A DNA stretch of 64,000 nucleotides from contig JANQPO010000019.1 of the NCBI GenBank assembly GCA_028289445.1, positions 1 through 64,000 of the forward strand, in the 5' to 3' direction. The DNA is from Tepidamorphaceae bacterium. Its GTDB lineage: Bacteria; Pseudomonadota; Alphaproteobacteria; Rhizobiales; JAKSCL01. Positions 54,493 to 63,642 of the stretch are shown piece after piece. The notes below the pieces were generated by a model that did no database searches, was not told the origin of the DNA, and saw only the letters and a program-made list of their open reading frames with translations. The position numbers were made by a program, and so were the translations under genes. Within the stretch, counting starts at the first letter, position 1; each line of letters opens with the position of its first letter.

Positions 54493-56418
54493 ATGTCCGA
54501 CTCACGCCAAGCCGTTTCAGAGACACCGGCCGAAGCCGCGCCGCGCGGCCGATTGGCCAGCGGTCTCAAGCTGATCGCGGACAACGTCCAACGGCTGCCG
54601 AACAAGCCCGGCGTCTATCGTATGATCGGCAACGACGGCACGGTGCTCTACGTCGGCAAGGCGAAGAACCTGAAAAAGCGGGTAACGAGCTATACCCGCA
54701 CCGCCGGCCACTCCAATCGTATCGTGCGGATGATCTCGGCGACGACCGCGATGGAATTCGTGACGACGGCGACCGAGACCGAAGCGCTGCTCCTTGAGGC
54801 CAACCTGATCAAGCGGCTGCGGCCCCGCTTCAATGTCGTGCTGCGCGACGATAAGTCGTTCCCCTATATCCTGATCGCCGAAGATCATGTCGCGCCGCAA
54901 ATCCTCAAGCATCGCGGAGCGCGGCGGCGCAAGGGCCGCTATTTTGGGCCCTTCGCCTCGGCCGGCGCCGTGGATCGGACCATCAACGCGCTACAACGCG
55001 CCTTTCTTCTGCGCTCGTGCAGCGATTCGGTCTACGAAAGCCGCGTTCGCCCCTGCCTGCTTTACCAGATCAAGCGCTGCGCGGCGCCATGCACAGGCGA
55101 AATCGACACAGCCAGCTACACGGAACTGGTCGGTGAAGCGAAAGCGTTTCTTTCCGGCAAGAGCCAAGCGATCCGCGCCGATCTGTCACATCAGATGGAA
55201 GCGGCGGCGGCTAATCTCGATTTCGAAGCGGCCGCGATCTATCGCGACCGTCTTCAGGCCTTGTCCCACACGCAATCGCATCAAGGCATCAATCCGCGCG
55301 GGGTTGAAAGCGCTGATATTTTCGCGTGCCATCAAGAGGGCGGGCAGACATGTGTCCAGGTCTTCTTCATCCGCACAGGCCAGAACTGGGGCAACCGCGC
55401 CTACTTCCCCAAGAGCGACAGGAGCCACACCGCGTCTGAGGTGTTGGAAGCCTTTATCGGTCAGTTCTACGACGATCGCGACTGTCCGGGATTGATCCTC
55501 GTCTCCGCTCCGCTCGACGGCGCCGGCCTGCTTGAAGACGCGCTGTCGATGCGCTCCGATCGCAAGGTGGCGATTTCGCGCCCGCAACGCGGCACGCGCC
55601 GTGAACTCGTTGACCATGCGCTGTCGAATGCCCGCGAAGCGCTCGGCCGCAAACTCGCTGACACGGCCTCCCAGGACAAGTTGCTCTCAGGCCTTGCGGA
55701 GGCCTTCGGCCTCGATAGCGCACCGCGCCGCATCGAGGTTTACGACAACAGTCACATTCAAGGCACCAATCCGGTCGGCGCGATGATCGTTGCCGGCGCC
55801 GCAGGATTTCAGAAGAATCAGTATCGCAAGTTCAACATCAAAAGCGCGGACCTGGCGCCGGGCGACGACTACGCCATGATGCGCGAGGTGCTCACCCGAC
55901 GCTTCTCGCGCCTCTTGAAGGAGCATCCGCGCGATGCGGAAATCGATGACGACGGGGCCCTGCCCGCCTGGCCGGATCTGGTCCTGATCGATGGCGGTCG
56001 TGGCCAGCTTTCGGCGGCACGCTCCGTCATGGCCGACCTCGGTGTCGCCGATATCGCCACCTTCGGGATCGCCAAGGGTCCGGATCGCGATGCCGGCCGT
56101 GAGCGTTTTTTTGCCGAGGATCGGGAGCCGTTTTCACTGCCCGGCCGCGATCCGGTTCTCTACTTCGTTCAGCGTTTGCGCGACGAAGCGCATCGGTTCG
56201 CCATCGGATCGCACCGCGCACGGCGCAAGAAGGCGATTGCCGCCAACCCGCTCGATGAAATCTCCGGTATCGGCCCGACGCGCAAAAAGGCACTTCTCCA
56301 CCATTTCGGCTCGGCCAAGGCCGTGGCACGCGCCAATATCACCGACCTGGAGGCGGTTGAGGGCGTGAGCGCGCAAATGGCGCAGGCGATCTACGACCAT
56401 TTTCATGAGGGCGCCTGA
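54493..56418 (+). CDS. uvrC: Excinuclease ABC subunit C
   Basis: A 641-residue UvrC. The GIY-YIG nuclease (about 35-115) has '[26 protein letters not shown]', and '[15 protein letters not shown]' follows. A UVR domain for UvrB binding (about 205-240), the RNase-H-like 5' nuclease with '[16 protein letters not shown]' and '[11 protein letters not shown]', and a C-terminal double helix-hairpin-helix ('[16 protein letters not shown]') complete it. It makes both incisions in nucleotide excision repair. The ATG at 54493 was preferred over GTG at 54487. Next comes pgsA, an alphaproteobacterial conserved order. Confidence 0.96.
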   Translation: MSDSRQAVSETPAEAAPRGRLASGLKLIADNVQRLPNKPGVYRMIGNDGTVLYVGKAKNLKKRVTSYTRTAGHSNRIVRMISATTAMEFVTTATETEALLLEANLIKRLRPRFNVVLRDDKSFPYILIAEDHVAPQILKHRGARRRKGRYFGPFASAGAVDRTINALQRAFLLRSCSDSVYESRVRPCLLYQIKRCAAPCTGEIDTASYTELVGEAKAFLSGKSQAIRADLSHQMEAAAANLDFEAAAIYRDRLQALSHTQSHQGINPRGVESADIFACHQEGGQTCVQVFFIRTGQNWGNRAYFPKSDRSHTASEVLEAFIGQFYDDRDCPGLILVSAPLDGAGLLEDALSMRSDRKVAISRPQRGTRRELVDHALSNAREALGRKLADTASQDKLLSGLAEAFGLDSAPRRIEVYDNSHIQGTNPVGAMIVAGAAGFQKNQYRKFNIKSADLAPGDDYAMMREVLTRRFSRLLKEHPRDAEIDDDGALPAWPDLVLIDGGRGQLSAARSVMADLGVADIATFGIAKGPDRDAGRERFFAEDREPFSLPGRDPVLYFVQRLRDEAHRFAIGSHRARRKKAIAANPLDEISGIGPTRKKALLHHFGSAKAVARANITDLEAVEGVSAQMAQAIYDHFHEGA

Positions 56419-56486
56419 TACCCGCGCTATTGACCCCTTTGACGAAGCGTGGTGTGTCTGGCCCTGCGCTTCCATCGAGTAGGCCG

Positions 56487-57086
56487 ATGACGACAACGAC
56501 CGATACCGGGGACCGCACCCATTTCGTAAACCTGCCCAACCTCTTGACCTATGGGCGGATCGCCGCCGTGCCGGTCATCGCGGGGCTTGTTTATTGGGGC
56601 ACGAATTTCGGCAACTGGCTTGCGCTCGTTCTCTTCATCGCGGCTGGGGTTAGCGATTTTCTCGATGGCTACCTCGCCCGGCTGATGAACCTTCAAACCT
56701 CGCTCGGGCGCATGCTTGACCCGATTGCCGACAAGCTCCTGGTCGGTGTTCTCTTGTTGGTGCTAGCCGCAATCGGTCGGATCACCGGTTGGGCGCTAAT
56801 TCCGGCAGCCGTCATCCTGTCGCGCGAAATACTGGTGTCAGGCCTTCGCGAATTCCTTGCCGAACTGCGTGTCAGCGTGCCGGTGACGTGGCTTGCCAAA
56901 TGGAAAACCACGCTGCAATTGACGGCGATCGGCTTTCTGGTCGTCGGCCCGACCGGCGACCAGATCCTGCCGATCACTTCCGATGTTGGCATCGCCGGTC
57001 TTTGGATTTCAGCCATCGTCACCATCTACACCGGGTATGAGTATTTCCGTGGTGGAATTCGGCATCTGATGGGGGATGCGTCGTGA
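56487..57086 (+). CDS. pgsA: CDP-diacylglycerol-glycerol-3-phosphate 3-phosphatidyltransferase
   Basis: A 199-residue membrane enzyme with the CDP-alcohol phosphatidyltransferase motif 'SDFLDGYLARLMN ... GRMLDPIADK' (about 57-85). It also has 'LSREILVSGLREFLAEL' (about 112), a PgsA hallmark, and about six helices. It makes phosphatidylglycerophosphate, the committed step to phosphatidylglycerol and cardiolipin. The frame opens at 56430, but the ATG at 56487 gives the normal N-terminus. Its stop overlaps the moaD start (GTGA). Confidence 0.95.
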   Translation: MTTTTDTGDRTHFVNLPNLLTYGRIAAVPVIAGLVYWGTNFGNWLALVLFIAAGVSDFLDGYLARLMNLQTSLGRMLDPIADKLLVGVLLLVLAAIGRITGWALIPAAVILSREILVSGLREFLAELRVSVPVTWLAKWKTTLQLTAIGFLVVGPTGDQILPITSDVGIAGLWISAIVTIYTGYEYFRGGIRHLMGDAS

Positions 57087-57334
57087 AAGTCCTCTATTTC
57101 GCATGGTTGCGCGAACGTGTTGGGCGCGGGGAGGAGGAGATCGCCTTGCCGGACTCCGTCGAAACTGTCGCGGATCTAATGCAGTACCTCAAGACGCGCG
57201 GGCCGGAGTACGAGCACGCATTTTCCGACGTCGCCGCGATCCGCGCCGCCATCGATCAAACCCATGCCGATCACGATGCGGCTATCGGCGAGGCACGCGA
57301 GATCGCGCTGTTCCCGCCGATGACTGGCGGCTGA
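57083..57334 (+). CDS. moaD: Molybdopterin synthase sulfur-carrier subunit
   Basis: An 83-residue ubiquitin-fold protein ending in Gly-Gly, the thiocarboxylated tail ('FPPMTGG'). 'VLYFAWLRERVGRGEEEI' is the typical MoaD beginning. It donates sulfur to precursor Z with MoaE in molybdopterin synthesis. GTG start coupled to the pgsA stop. moaE follows 10 bp later. Confidence 0.93.
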   Translation: MKVLYFAWLRERVGRGEEEIALPDSVETVADLMQYLKTRGPEYEHAFSDVAAIRAAIDQTHADHDAAIGEAREIALFPPMTGG

Positions 57335-57344
57335 GACCCTGTCG

Positions 57345-57821
57345 ATGACCATACCGACCCGGATCGCAATTCAGCAGCACGCGATCGATCTGTCCGCCGA
57401 AACGACCGCGCTGACGAGCGCGATCGACTCAACCGATATCGGCGCCGTGGTGACTTTTACCGGCCACTGCCGAAGCGAAGACGATCGTCTAGCGGCGCTT
57501 GAATTGGAACACTATGCCGGCATGGCGGAGACCGAAATCGGTCGAATCGCCGCCGACGCCATCGCGCGCTGGCCGGTGTTGGGGCTCTCGGCCATTCACC
57601 GCGTCGGGCGGATCGCGCCTGGTGAGACCATCGTCGCGGTTATTGCCGTCTCTCGGCATCGCCAGGCGGCGTTCGATGCCGCGCAGTATCTCATGGATTT
57701 CTTGAAGACCCGCGCGCCGTTTTGGAAGAAGGAGCACTTCGCGGACGGCACAGAGGGCGACTGGGTCGACGCGCGCGCATCGGACGATGAAGCCGTCACG
57801 CGTTGGCAGGCAACGGGTTAG
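57345..57821 (+). CDS. moaE: Molybdopterin synthase catalytic subunit
   Basis: A 158-residue MoaE. 'VVTFTGHCRSED' (about 35), 'LELEHYAGMAETEI' (about 52), 'IHRVGRIAPGETIV' (about 84) and 'TRAPFWKKEHF' with catalytic Lys residues (about 126) are all present. With MoaD it inserts the two dithiolene sulfurs of molybdopterin. The tupBCA oxyanion importer 4 kb away may serve the same cofactor chemistry. Confidence 0.95.
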   Translation: MTIPTRIAIQQHAIDLSAETTALTSAIDSTDIGAVVTFTGHCRSEDDRLAALELEHYAGMAETEIGRIAADAIARWPVLGLSAIHRVGRIAPGETIVAVIAVSRHRQAAFDAAQYLMDFLKTRAPFWKKEHFADGTEGDWVDARASDDEAVTRWQATG

Positions 57822-57863
57822 CGTTTAGCACGTCCATTCGACCAAAACGGAGGCACGACGACC

Positions 57864-58100
57864 ATGGCAAATGCTGAAAAATGGGCAGAAGACCTGAAGC
57901 AGTTGCGCGACGAGATCAGGCTGAAACTCCATCTCGCCAGCAAGGATTTGCAGGACGAGTGGGACGAGCTGGAGGACAAGTGGAACCGGTTCGAGGCGGA
58001 GGCCAATCTGTCGCAGTCGGCTGAAGACATCGGCGAGGCGTTGTCCAAGGTCGGCGAAGAGCTGACGAATGCCTATAAGCGGATCAGGGACGCGCTCTAG
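57864..58100 (+). CDS. Small charged coiled-coil protein
   Basis: A 78-residue, strongly acidic/basic helical protein with no Cys or Pro and heptad-like spacing throughout ('WAEDLKQLRDEIRLKLHL', 'KDLQDEWDELEDKWNRF'). A GGAGG precedes the ATG by about 11 bases. It resembles small uncharacterised helical proteins of alphaproteobacteria; function unknown. It lies between moaE and the alcohol dehydrogenase gene on the same strand. Confidence 0.7.
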   Translation: MANAEKWAEDLKQLRDEIRLKLHLASKDLQDEWDELEDKWNRFEAEANLSQSAEDIGEALSKVGEELTNAYKRIRDAL

Positions 58101-58133
58101 GGTCACGACCCTGGGCCGGGGTGCGTGAGGTTC

Positions 58134-59165
58134 ATGGGTGAAGCAGTCTACATTCATGGCGTGCGCGACGTTCGCCTCGGTCCAGCGCCGTCGGAGGCAG
58201 CCGATGACGAGACCGTAGCTATCGACATCGCCGCCGTCGGTTTGTGCGGCAGCGACCTTCACTACTACAAGGACGGCTCCATCGGCGCCGCGCGGATCCA
58301 GTCTCCGTTCGTACCGGGGCATGAGTTCTCCGCGACGCTTTCGGCGGATTGCGAGCCGCTCGGTCTGACGCGCGGCACGCTTGTTGCCATCGACCCGGCC
58401 GATCCTTGCGGGCTTTGTGAGTGGTGCCACAGGGGCGATGTCAATCTCTGTCCGTCCGTCAAGTTCCTCGGCGCGCCGCCGTTCGACGGCGCGATGCGCC
58501 ACACGATGCATGTGCCGCAAAAGGCCATCGTTCCCATTCCCGGAACCTTTTCCGCGCTCGATGCGGCCATGCTGGAGCCGCTCGGGGTCTGCATTCACGC
58601 GATCGATCTGGTTCGCCCAAGACTTGGTGAGACCGTCACGGTTCTGGGCTGCGGTCCGATCGGCCTCGGGCTGATCCAGCTTCTGCGGTTGTCCGGTGTC
58701 GGTCAGATTGTCGCTGTCGATCCGGCCGGTTATCGGCGCGATCACGGGCTGAAGAACGGTGCGGACGCGGTTGTCGCACATGCCGGCGATAGTCTCGATT
58801 TCAACGCAGGACGTGGCGCCGACTTGGTGATTGAAGCGACAAATGCACCTGAGGGCATGGCCGACGCGGTTGCGGCGGCACGGATCGGCGGCCGCGTTTT
58901 GATGGTCGGCATTCCAGACGGCGATCATTACACGCTGCCCGCTGCCGAAGCGCGCCGTCGTGCCTTGTCGATCAAGTTCGCCAGGCGCATGGGCGAGACC
59001 TACCCCCGCGCCATCGCGCTAACCGAGGCGGGCAAGGTCGATCTAGAGGCAACCGTCAGCCACCGCCTTCCCCTCGACAAGGCGCCGGAAGCCTTCGAGA
59101 TGCAGGCGGCCCTTGCCGACAGCGCGCTGAAGTCCGTGATCTATCCGAATGGTCTCGAGGGCTAG
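58134..59165 (+). CDS. Zinc-dependent medium-chain alcohol dehydrogenase (polyol/idonate type)
   Basis: A 343-residue MDR enzyme. Catalytic-zinc ligands lie in 'GLCGSDLHYYKDG' (Cys near 36) and 'PGHEF' (about 63). The structural zinc Cys set is 'CGLCEWCHRGDVNLC' (about 93-107). 'VLGCGPIGLGLIQLL' (about 172) is the NAD-binding turn. The 'CGSDLHYY' form is typical of sorbitol/L-idonate dehydrogenases. Oxidises a polyol, substrate not assigned. Start ATG 58134 is preferred; GTG at 58125 is possible. Confidence 0.87.
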   Translation: MGEAVYIHGVRDVRLGPAPSEAADDETVAIDIAAVGLCGSDLHYYKDGSIGAARIQSPFVPGHEFSATLSADCEPLGLTRGTLVAIDPADPCGLCEWCHRGDVNLCPSVKFLGAPPFDGAMRHTMHVPQKAIVPIPGTFSALDAAMLEPLGVCIHAIDLVRPRLGETVTVLGCGPIGLGLIQLLRLSGVGQIVAVDPAGYRRDHGLKNGADAVVAHAGDSLDFNAGRGADLVIEATNAPEGMADAVAAARIGGRVLMVGIPDGDHYTLPAAEARRRALSIKFARRMGETYPRAIALTEAGKVDLEATVSHRLPLDKAPEAFEMQAALADSALKSVIYPNGLEG

Positions 59166-59197
59166 AGAGCAGTAAGGTCAAGTCTACGTAGCTAATA

Positions 59198-59340
59198 CGT
59201 CATCCCGGACGCGCTGCTGCATGAAATGCTGCTGCGCTGATCCGGGATCCTTCAAAGTAAAGCTTCAGCATCATAGACGAAGCGATCCCGGTTCTGCGGC
59301 GCACCACCAAAAGGGCTGCACCGCGACCGGGATGACGAAG
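59198..59340. repeat. Double-hairpin intergenic repeat, copy 2
   Basis: Two consecutive hairpins: ATCCCGGA with TCCGGGAT (59202-59248), and GATCCCGGT with ACCGGGAT (59284-59333). The element starts CGTCATCCCGG and ends CCGGGATGACGAAG. It lies between convergent genes, as does copy 1 at 10361, and could act as a bidirectional terminator. Confidence 0.7.
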
Positions 59341-59352
59341 GAGGATTCCGAT

Positions 59353-61017
59353 CTAGTTCGCCTCGTCGAGCAGTCGCCGGGCGATCACGTGGGCCTGAAT
59401 CTCCGCCGCCCCCTCGAATATATTCAAGATGCGCGCATCGCACAGCACGCGGCTGATCGGATATTCCAGCGCAAAGCCATTGCCGCCATGAATCTGCAGG
59501 GCATTGTCGGCCGCCGCCCAGGCAACGCGGGCGCCCAATAGCTTTGCCATGCCCGCCTCGACGTCGCAGCGCCGATCTTGGTCCTTCTCGCGCGCTGCGA
59601 AATAGGTGAGCTGGCGCGCGATCGTCGTCTCCACGGCGATCATCGCGATCTTGTCCGAGACGCGCGGAAAACGGATGAGCGGCTTACCGAACTGTATTCG
59701 CTCCTGGGCGTAGCGAAGCCCGAGGTCGAGCGCCGACTGAGCGACACCGATTGCCCGCGCAGCGGTCTGGATCCGCGCGCTCTCAAAGGTTTGCATCAAT
59801 TGCTTGAAGCCCTGACCCTCCGCCTCGCCCAAGAGGTTCTTCGCGCTGACTTCATATCCATCGAAACTGATTTCGAATTCCTTCATACCCCGATAACCGA
59901 GGACCTCGATCTCGCCGCCTGTCATGCCTGCGGCGGGGAAGGGATCGTCGTCCGTGCCCCGAGGCTTTTCCGCCAGAAACATCGACAGGCCGCGATAGCC
60001 CGACTCGTTCGGGTCGGTACGCGCCAGAAGCGTCATCAAGTCGGCCCGCACGGGATGGGTGATCCACGTCTTGTTGCCGGTGACGCGATAGACATCACCC
60101 TCGCGCACGGCGCGCGTTTTCAACGAGGCTAGATCGGAGCCCGTGTTGGGCTCCGTGAAGACGGCGGTTGGCAAGATGTCGCCGGAGGCGATCCTGGGCA
60201 GCCAAGTCTCTTTTTGCGCGTCGGTCCCGCCGCACAGGATCAGTTCGGCGGCGATTTCGGAGCGCGTGCCGAGCGATCCGACACCGATATAGCCGCGCGA
60301 CAGTTCTTCCGACACGACGCACATCGATTCCTTGCCAAGGCCGAGACCACCGAAATCCTCCGGAATGGTTAGGCCGAAAACGCCAAGTTCGGCCATCTTT
60401 TCAACGACTTCGAAGGGGATATAAGCGTTTTCGAGGTGCCAGGCATGGGCATGGGGCAGAACCTCCGCCTCGCTGAACCGGCGCATCTCCGTGCGGATCG
60501 CATCCAGCGTCTCGTCATGGCCCGTGTCCTCGATCGTCGCCGCGCCTTCGCGGTTCTCGATCAAGGTCGCGAGGGCGGCTCGGTTCTCAGCCGTGTTCCC
60601 GTCTGCAATCAGCGCGCGCACCGCCGTCGTCATAAGCGCCTCGTCGCCGACACCCATGTCGACGAGGCGAAGCATTTCGCCCTGGCTGATAGGGATGCCG
60701 CCGACGATCTGGCTGAGATACTCTCCGGCACCGATCGCAACGACGAGCGCTTCGATGTCCCCGAAGCGGCCAGCGGCCGACATCCTCTCGGCATAGGCGT
60801 GGAGCTGCCGGATCACCTCGACATAGGTTGCCAGCCAAGCGAGGCCGTGCGCGGCGCGCTGCTCGGCTTCCAGCCGATCCGATGAAATTTTCCCGTCGTG
60901 GACGACCCGAGCCCGAACGGTGCGTACCGCATCGGCCAACAACCGGTCGACGGCGTGGGTTGCCGCGCCGAGATCGGATATGAGCGTTTCAGGCTGTGGG
61001 GCCGCAAGCGCGGTCAT
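59353..61017 (-). CDS. mcd: (2S)-Methylsuccinyl-CoA dehydrogenase
   Basis: A 554-residue acyl-CoA dehydrogenase-family protein, about 170 residues longer than ordinary members. The extra N-terminal helical domain contains 'EAEQRAAHGLAWLATYVEVIRQL' (about 50-72), distinctive for methylsuccinyl-CoA dehydrogenases. The core has 'GLTIPEDFGGLGLGKESM', 'AVFTEPNTGSDLASLKT' (FAD/substrate region) and 'SRVLCDARILNIFEGAAEIQ' with the Glu. It oxidises (2S)-methylsuccinyl-CoA to mesaconyl-CoA in the ethylmalonyl-CoA pathway. ATG at 61017; the longer frame start is upstream. Confidence 0.9.
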   Translation of the reverse strand: MTALAAPQPETLISDLGAATHAVDRLLADAVRTVRARVVHDGKISSDRLEAEQRAAHGLAWLATYVEVIRQLHAYAERMSAAGRFGDIEALVVAIGAGEYLSQIVGGIPISQGEMLRLVDMGVGDEALMTTAVRALIADGNTAENRAALATLIENREGAATIEDTGHDETLDAIRTEMRRFSEAEVLPHAHAWHLENAYIPFEVVEKMAELGVFGLTIPEDFGGLGLGKESMCVVSEELSRGYIGVGSLGTRSEIAAELILCGGTDAQKETWLPRIASGDILPTAVFTEPNTGSDLASLKTRAVREGDVYRVTGNKTWITHPVRADLMTLLARTDPNESGYRGLSMFLAEKPRGTDDDPFPAAGMTGGEIEVLGYRGMKEFEISFDGYEVSAKNLLGEAEGQGFKQLMQTFESARIQTAARAIGVAQSALDLGLRYAQERIQFGKPLIRFPRVSDKIAMIAVETTIARQLTYFAAREKDQDRRCDVEAGMAKLLGARVAWAAADNALQIHGGNGFALEYPISRVLCDARILNIFEGAAEIQAHVIARRLLDEAN

Positions 61018-61104
61018 GGCGTGGGATCCTCTTTCATTCGTGTTGCAGTGCACAATAGACCAAGTCCGGACGGCGACGGCAAGCCTGCGAATTCCAACTT
61101 TCGG

Positions 61105-62001
61105 CTAGCTGTGAGGCGATTGCGACCGTCGTGTGACGAGTGCGACGCCAACCGCCGCAACGACGAGCCCGACGAGCTGTATGGCATACAAGCGCTCGCC
61201 GAACAGGGGAAACGCGATCAGCGCGGTTACGGCGGGAACGAGATACATCAGCGACGCCGTCGCCACCAGGGAACCACGCGCCAAAAGCGCCATGTAAAGG
61301 CTGACCGCGCCCAAAGACAGAACGATAATCATCCAAAATAGAGCGAATGCCAGCTCAGGCGTCCAGGCGATCGCCTGATCTTCGAAGAGAAGCGCCAGCG
61401 GCAGAACGATGGCCAAGCCGCCGCAATACTGCCAAACCCCGCCCGTTCGCAGATCGATCGAACCGGAAACTCGTTTCTGCCAGGCGCTCGCCAGCGTGAT
61501 CGCCACGAGCGCACCGATGCAAAACAGGATGCCCGCCACGGGCCATCCCTCCGGCCCGATAAGTTTTGGGCCGGTGACGAGGCCGACGCCCAAAAATCCT
61601 AGGAGGACGCCAAGCCAGCGCCGGCCATTGAGCGGTTCCGACACTACGGCCGCCGCAAAAATGGCGGTCAGCGCGGGTTGGAGGCTGACGATCAAGGCCG
61701 ATGGCCCGGACGGCAGGCCAAGATCGATGGCGATGAAGACGCCGCCCAGATAGGTGCCGTGCAGCAGCGCGCCGATGCCGAAGGCATGGGCCGCCTGGCG
61801 CCACGTCAGTCTCGGCGCCCCGGTCATTGCCGACCAGGCTAAGAACACGGCAATCGCGCCGGCAAAGCGCAAGGAGAGTGTTGTCAGCGGTTCGGCATAG
61901 GGCGCCGCATATTTGGCGCCGATAAAGCCGGTCGACCACAGGAAGACAAAAAGAAAGGGCGCCAGGAACACGGCGAGTCGAGAGACCATGACCGGCGTCA
62001 T
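61105..62001 (-). CDS. EamA/DMT-family transporter
   Basis: A 298-residue protein with ten hydrophobic helices in two EamA repeats. 'FLFVFLWSTGFIGAKYAAPYAEPLT' is the usual first-helix pattern. The open frame extends to 62040; I chose the ATG at 62001, and 61989 is equally acceptable. Transports an unknown metabolite. Divergent from the tungstate ABC operon across a 151-bp AT-rich region; upstream of mcd on the same strand. Confidence 0.87.
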   Translation of the reverse strand: MTPVMVSRLAVFLAPFLFVFLWSTGFIGAKYAAPYAEPLTTLSLRFAGAIAVFLAWSAMTGAPRLTWRQAAHAFGIGALLHGTYLGGVFIAIDLGLPSGPSALIVSLQPALTAIFAAAVVSEPLNGRRWLGVLLGFLGVGLVTGPKLIGPEGWPVAGILFCIGALVAITLASAWQKRVSGSIDLRTGGVWQYCGGLAIVLPLALLFEDQAIAWTPELAFALFWMIIVLSLGAVSLYMALLARGSLVATASLMYLVPAVTALIAFPLFGERLYAIQLVGLVVAAVGVALVTRRSQSPHS

Positions 62002-62119
62002 ATCCCCGGCGCGACAATGTGGCAATGCGCCGGCCCGCATCGCAGGTTCTCACTGCACAATGCGGATAGACGCGTATCTCTTCCGAGTAATATTGAAAAA
62101 ACAACAACAATCACATAAT

Positions 62120-62137
62120 TTCGCATAATAATGCGAA
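62120..62137. promoter_or_regulatory. Perfect inverted repeat, candidate operator of the tup operon
   Basis: TTCGCAT-AATA-ATGCGAA: two perfect 7-bp arms around a 4-bp spacer. It lies 16 bases before the tupB ATG in an AT-rich divergent promoter region. It is likely bound by an oxyanion-responsive regulator; none is encoded in the window. Confidence 0.6.
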
Positions 62138-62152
62138 CCTAGATGCACTATC

Positions 62153-62860
62153 ATGCAGGACTTTTCCGCCGCCTTTATCGCCGCGTTCACGCTGATCGCC
62201 ACCGCTGACCCGGATTTCCTCGAAATCATCGGGCTCAGCCTGCGCGTGACGCTGACGGCAGTGCTCATCGCCTGCCTGATTGGCCTGCCACTGGGCGCTG
62301 CGCTGGCCGTCTTCCGGTTTCCGGGGCGGCTTGCGCTGACCATCCTCGTCAATGCCCTGATGGGTCTGCCGCCCGTGGTCGTCGGCCTGACCGTCTACAT
62401 GCTCCTGTCGCGCGCCGGGCCGCTTGGCGTGCTGGAGCTTCTCTATACGCCGACGGCCATGATCATCGCGCAGACCATTCTGGTCGCGCCGATCATCGCG
62501 GCACTGACACGGCAAGTCGTCGCCGATCTCAATGCAGAATACGACGAGCTTTTGCGGGCCATGGGGTCGTCACGCGCCGGCCGGGTGGCGACGCTTATTT
62601 GGGACGCCCGTTATTCGCTTTTAACGGCCGCGCTCGCCGGCCTCGGGCGCGCCTTCGCCGAGGTTGGGGCGGTCCTCATCGTCGGCGGCAATATCAATCA
62701 CGTTACCCGTGTCATGACGACGGCGATCGCGCTGGAAACAGCGCGGGGCGAACTCGCGCTGGCGCTCGGACTCGGTCTGGTGCTTATTCTGATTGCCATT
62801 CTCATCAATTCCGCGCTGATGGGTCTGCGCGCCAGCGCCGAACGGATGGCCTATGCCTGA
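62153..62860 (+). CDS. tupB: Tungstate-type ABC transporter permease
   Basis: A 235-residue permease with about five helices and an EAA-type loop 'ELLRAMGSSRAGRVATL'. Its sequence matches TupB/WtpB-like ModB relatives, e.g. 'LIVGGNINHVTRVMTTAIALET', a TupB hallmark. It forms the channel for tungstate (and perhaps molybdate) import. First gene of tupBCA, with an 8-bp overlap with tupC. ATG at 62153. Confidence 0.9.
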   Translation: MQDFSAAFIAAFTLIATADPDFLEIIGLSLRVTLTAVLIACLIGLPLGAALAVFRFPGRLALTILVNALMGLPPVVVGLTVYMLLSRAGPLGVLELLYTPTAMIIAQTILVAPIIAALTRQVVADLNAEYDELLRAMGSSRAGRVATLIWDARYSLLTAALAGLGRAFAEVGAVLIVGGNINHVTRVMTTAIALETARGELALALGLGLVLILIAILINSALMGLRASAERMAYA

Positions 62861-63641
62861 GGCAGCACTTGCTTTGGCGCCATCGGTGGCCCTCACAGGC
62901 GACGATCGCTTCTGGCCGGTCGAGATCAACGGACTGACCTACGCCGCCGGCGGCAAGGTGCTGGTCGATGGCCTCAATTTTCGCATCGTCCAAGGTCCCG
63001 TCACGGCGATCATGGGCCCGAACGGTGCAGGAAAGAGCATCACGCTGCGGCTGATCGCCGGGTTGATCGCGCCGTCAGCCGGTACAATGTCCTATGGCGG
63101 TGCGTCCATGCCCGGTGCCAACCAGATCGCCGTCGTTTTTCAGCGCCCCGTGCTGCTGCGCCGCTCCGTCGCCGCCAATCTCGATCATGCGCTCAAGACC
63201 TATGGCGTCGATCGCGACCAGCGCCGCGACCGGGTCAAGGCGCTTCTGGCACTTGGACAGCTAGAAGATTTGGCCCGCCAACCGGCGCGGGTTCTCTCCG
63301 GCGGCGAGCAGCAGCGTTTGGCGCTTGTCCGAGCCTTGGCCGCAGAACCTTGCCTCCTACTGCTCGACGAACCGACGGCGAGCCTCGATCCCCAGGCGAC
63401 GGCTGCCATCGAAGGCCTGATCGCCCGCGCCAAGGCCGACGGCATCAAGGTCATGCTGATCACCCACGATCGCGGCCAGGCGCAGCGGGTCGCGGATGAC
63501 GTGCTGTTCATGCATGCCGGCCGCATCGTCGAGCAAACACCAACAGATCGTTTCTTCGACCGTCCCCAATCCCCGGAGGCTGCCGCCTATAACGATGGCC
63601 GCCTTCTCCTCCCAAGCAACGCTAGCAACTCAGGATCCTGA
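62853..63641 (+). CDS. tupC: Tungstate-type ABC transporter ATP-binding protein
   Basis: A 262-residue ATPase. Walker A is 'GPNGAGKSITLRL' (about 55), the Q-loop is 'VVFQRPVLLRRSVAANLDHAL', the signature is 'LSGGEQQR' (about 150) and Walker B is 'LLLLDEPTASLD' (about 170). The signature sequence and 'QRPVLLRRS' are typical of TupC rather than ModC. Drives oxyanion import with TupB and TupA. It overlaps tupB, and tupA begins 2 bases after its stop. Confidence 0.9.
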   Translation: MPEAALALAPSVALTGDDRFWPVEINGLTYAAGGKVLVDGLNFRIVQGPVTAIMGPNGAGKSITLRLIAGLIAPSAGTMSYGGASMPGANQIAVVFQRPVLLRRSVAANLDHALKTYGVDRDQRRDRVKALLALGQLEDLARQPARVLSGGEQQRLALVRALAAEPCLLLLDEPTASLDPQATAAIEGLIARAKADGIKVMLITHDRGQAQRVADDVLFMHAGRIVEQTPTDRFFDRPQSPEAAAYNDGRLLLPSNASNSGS

Positions 63642-63642
63642 C

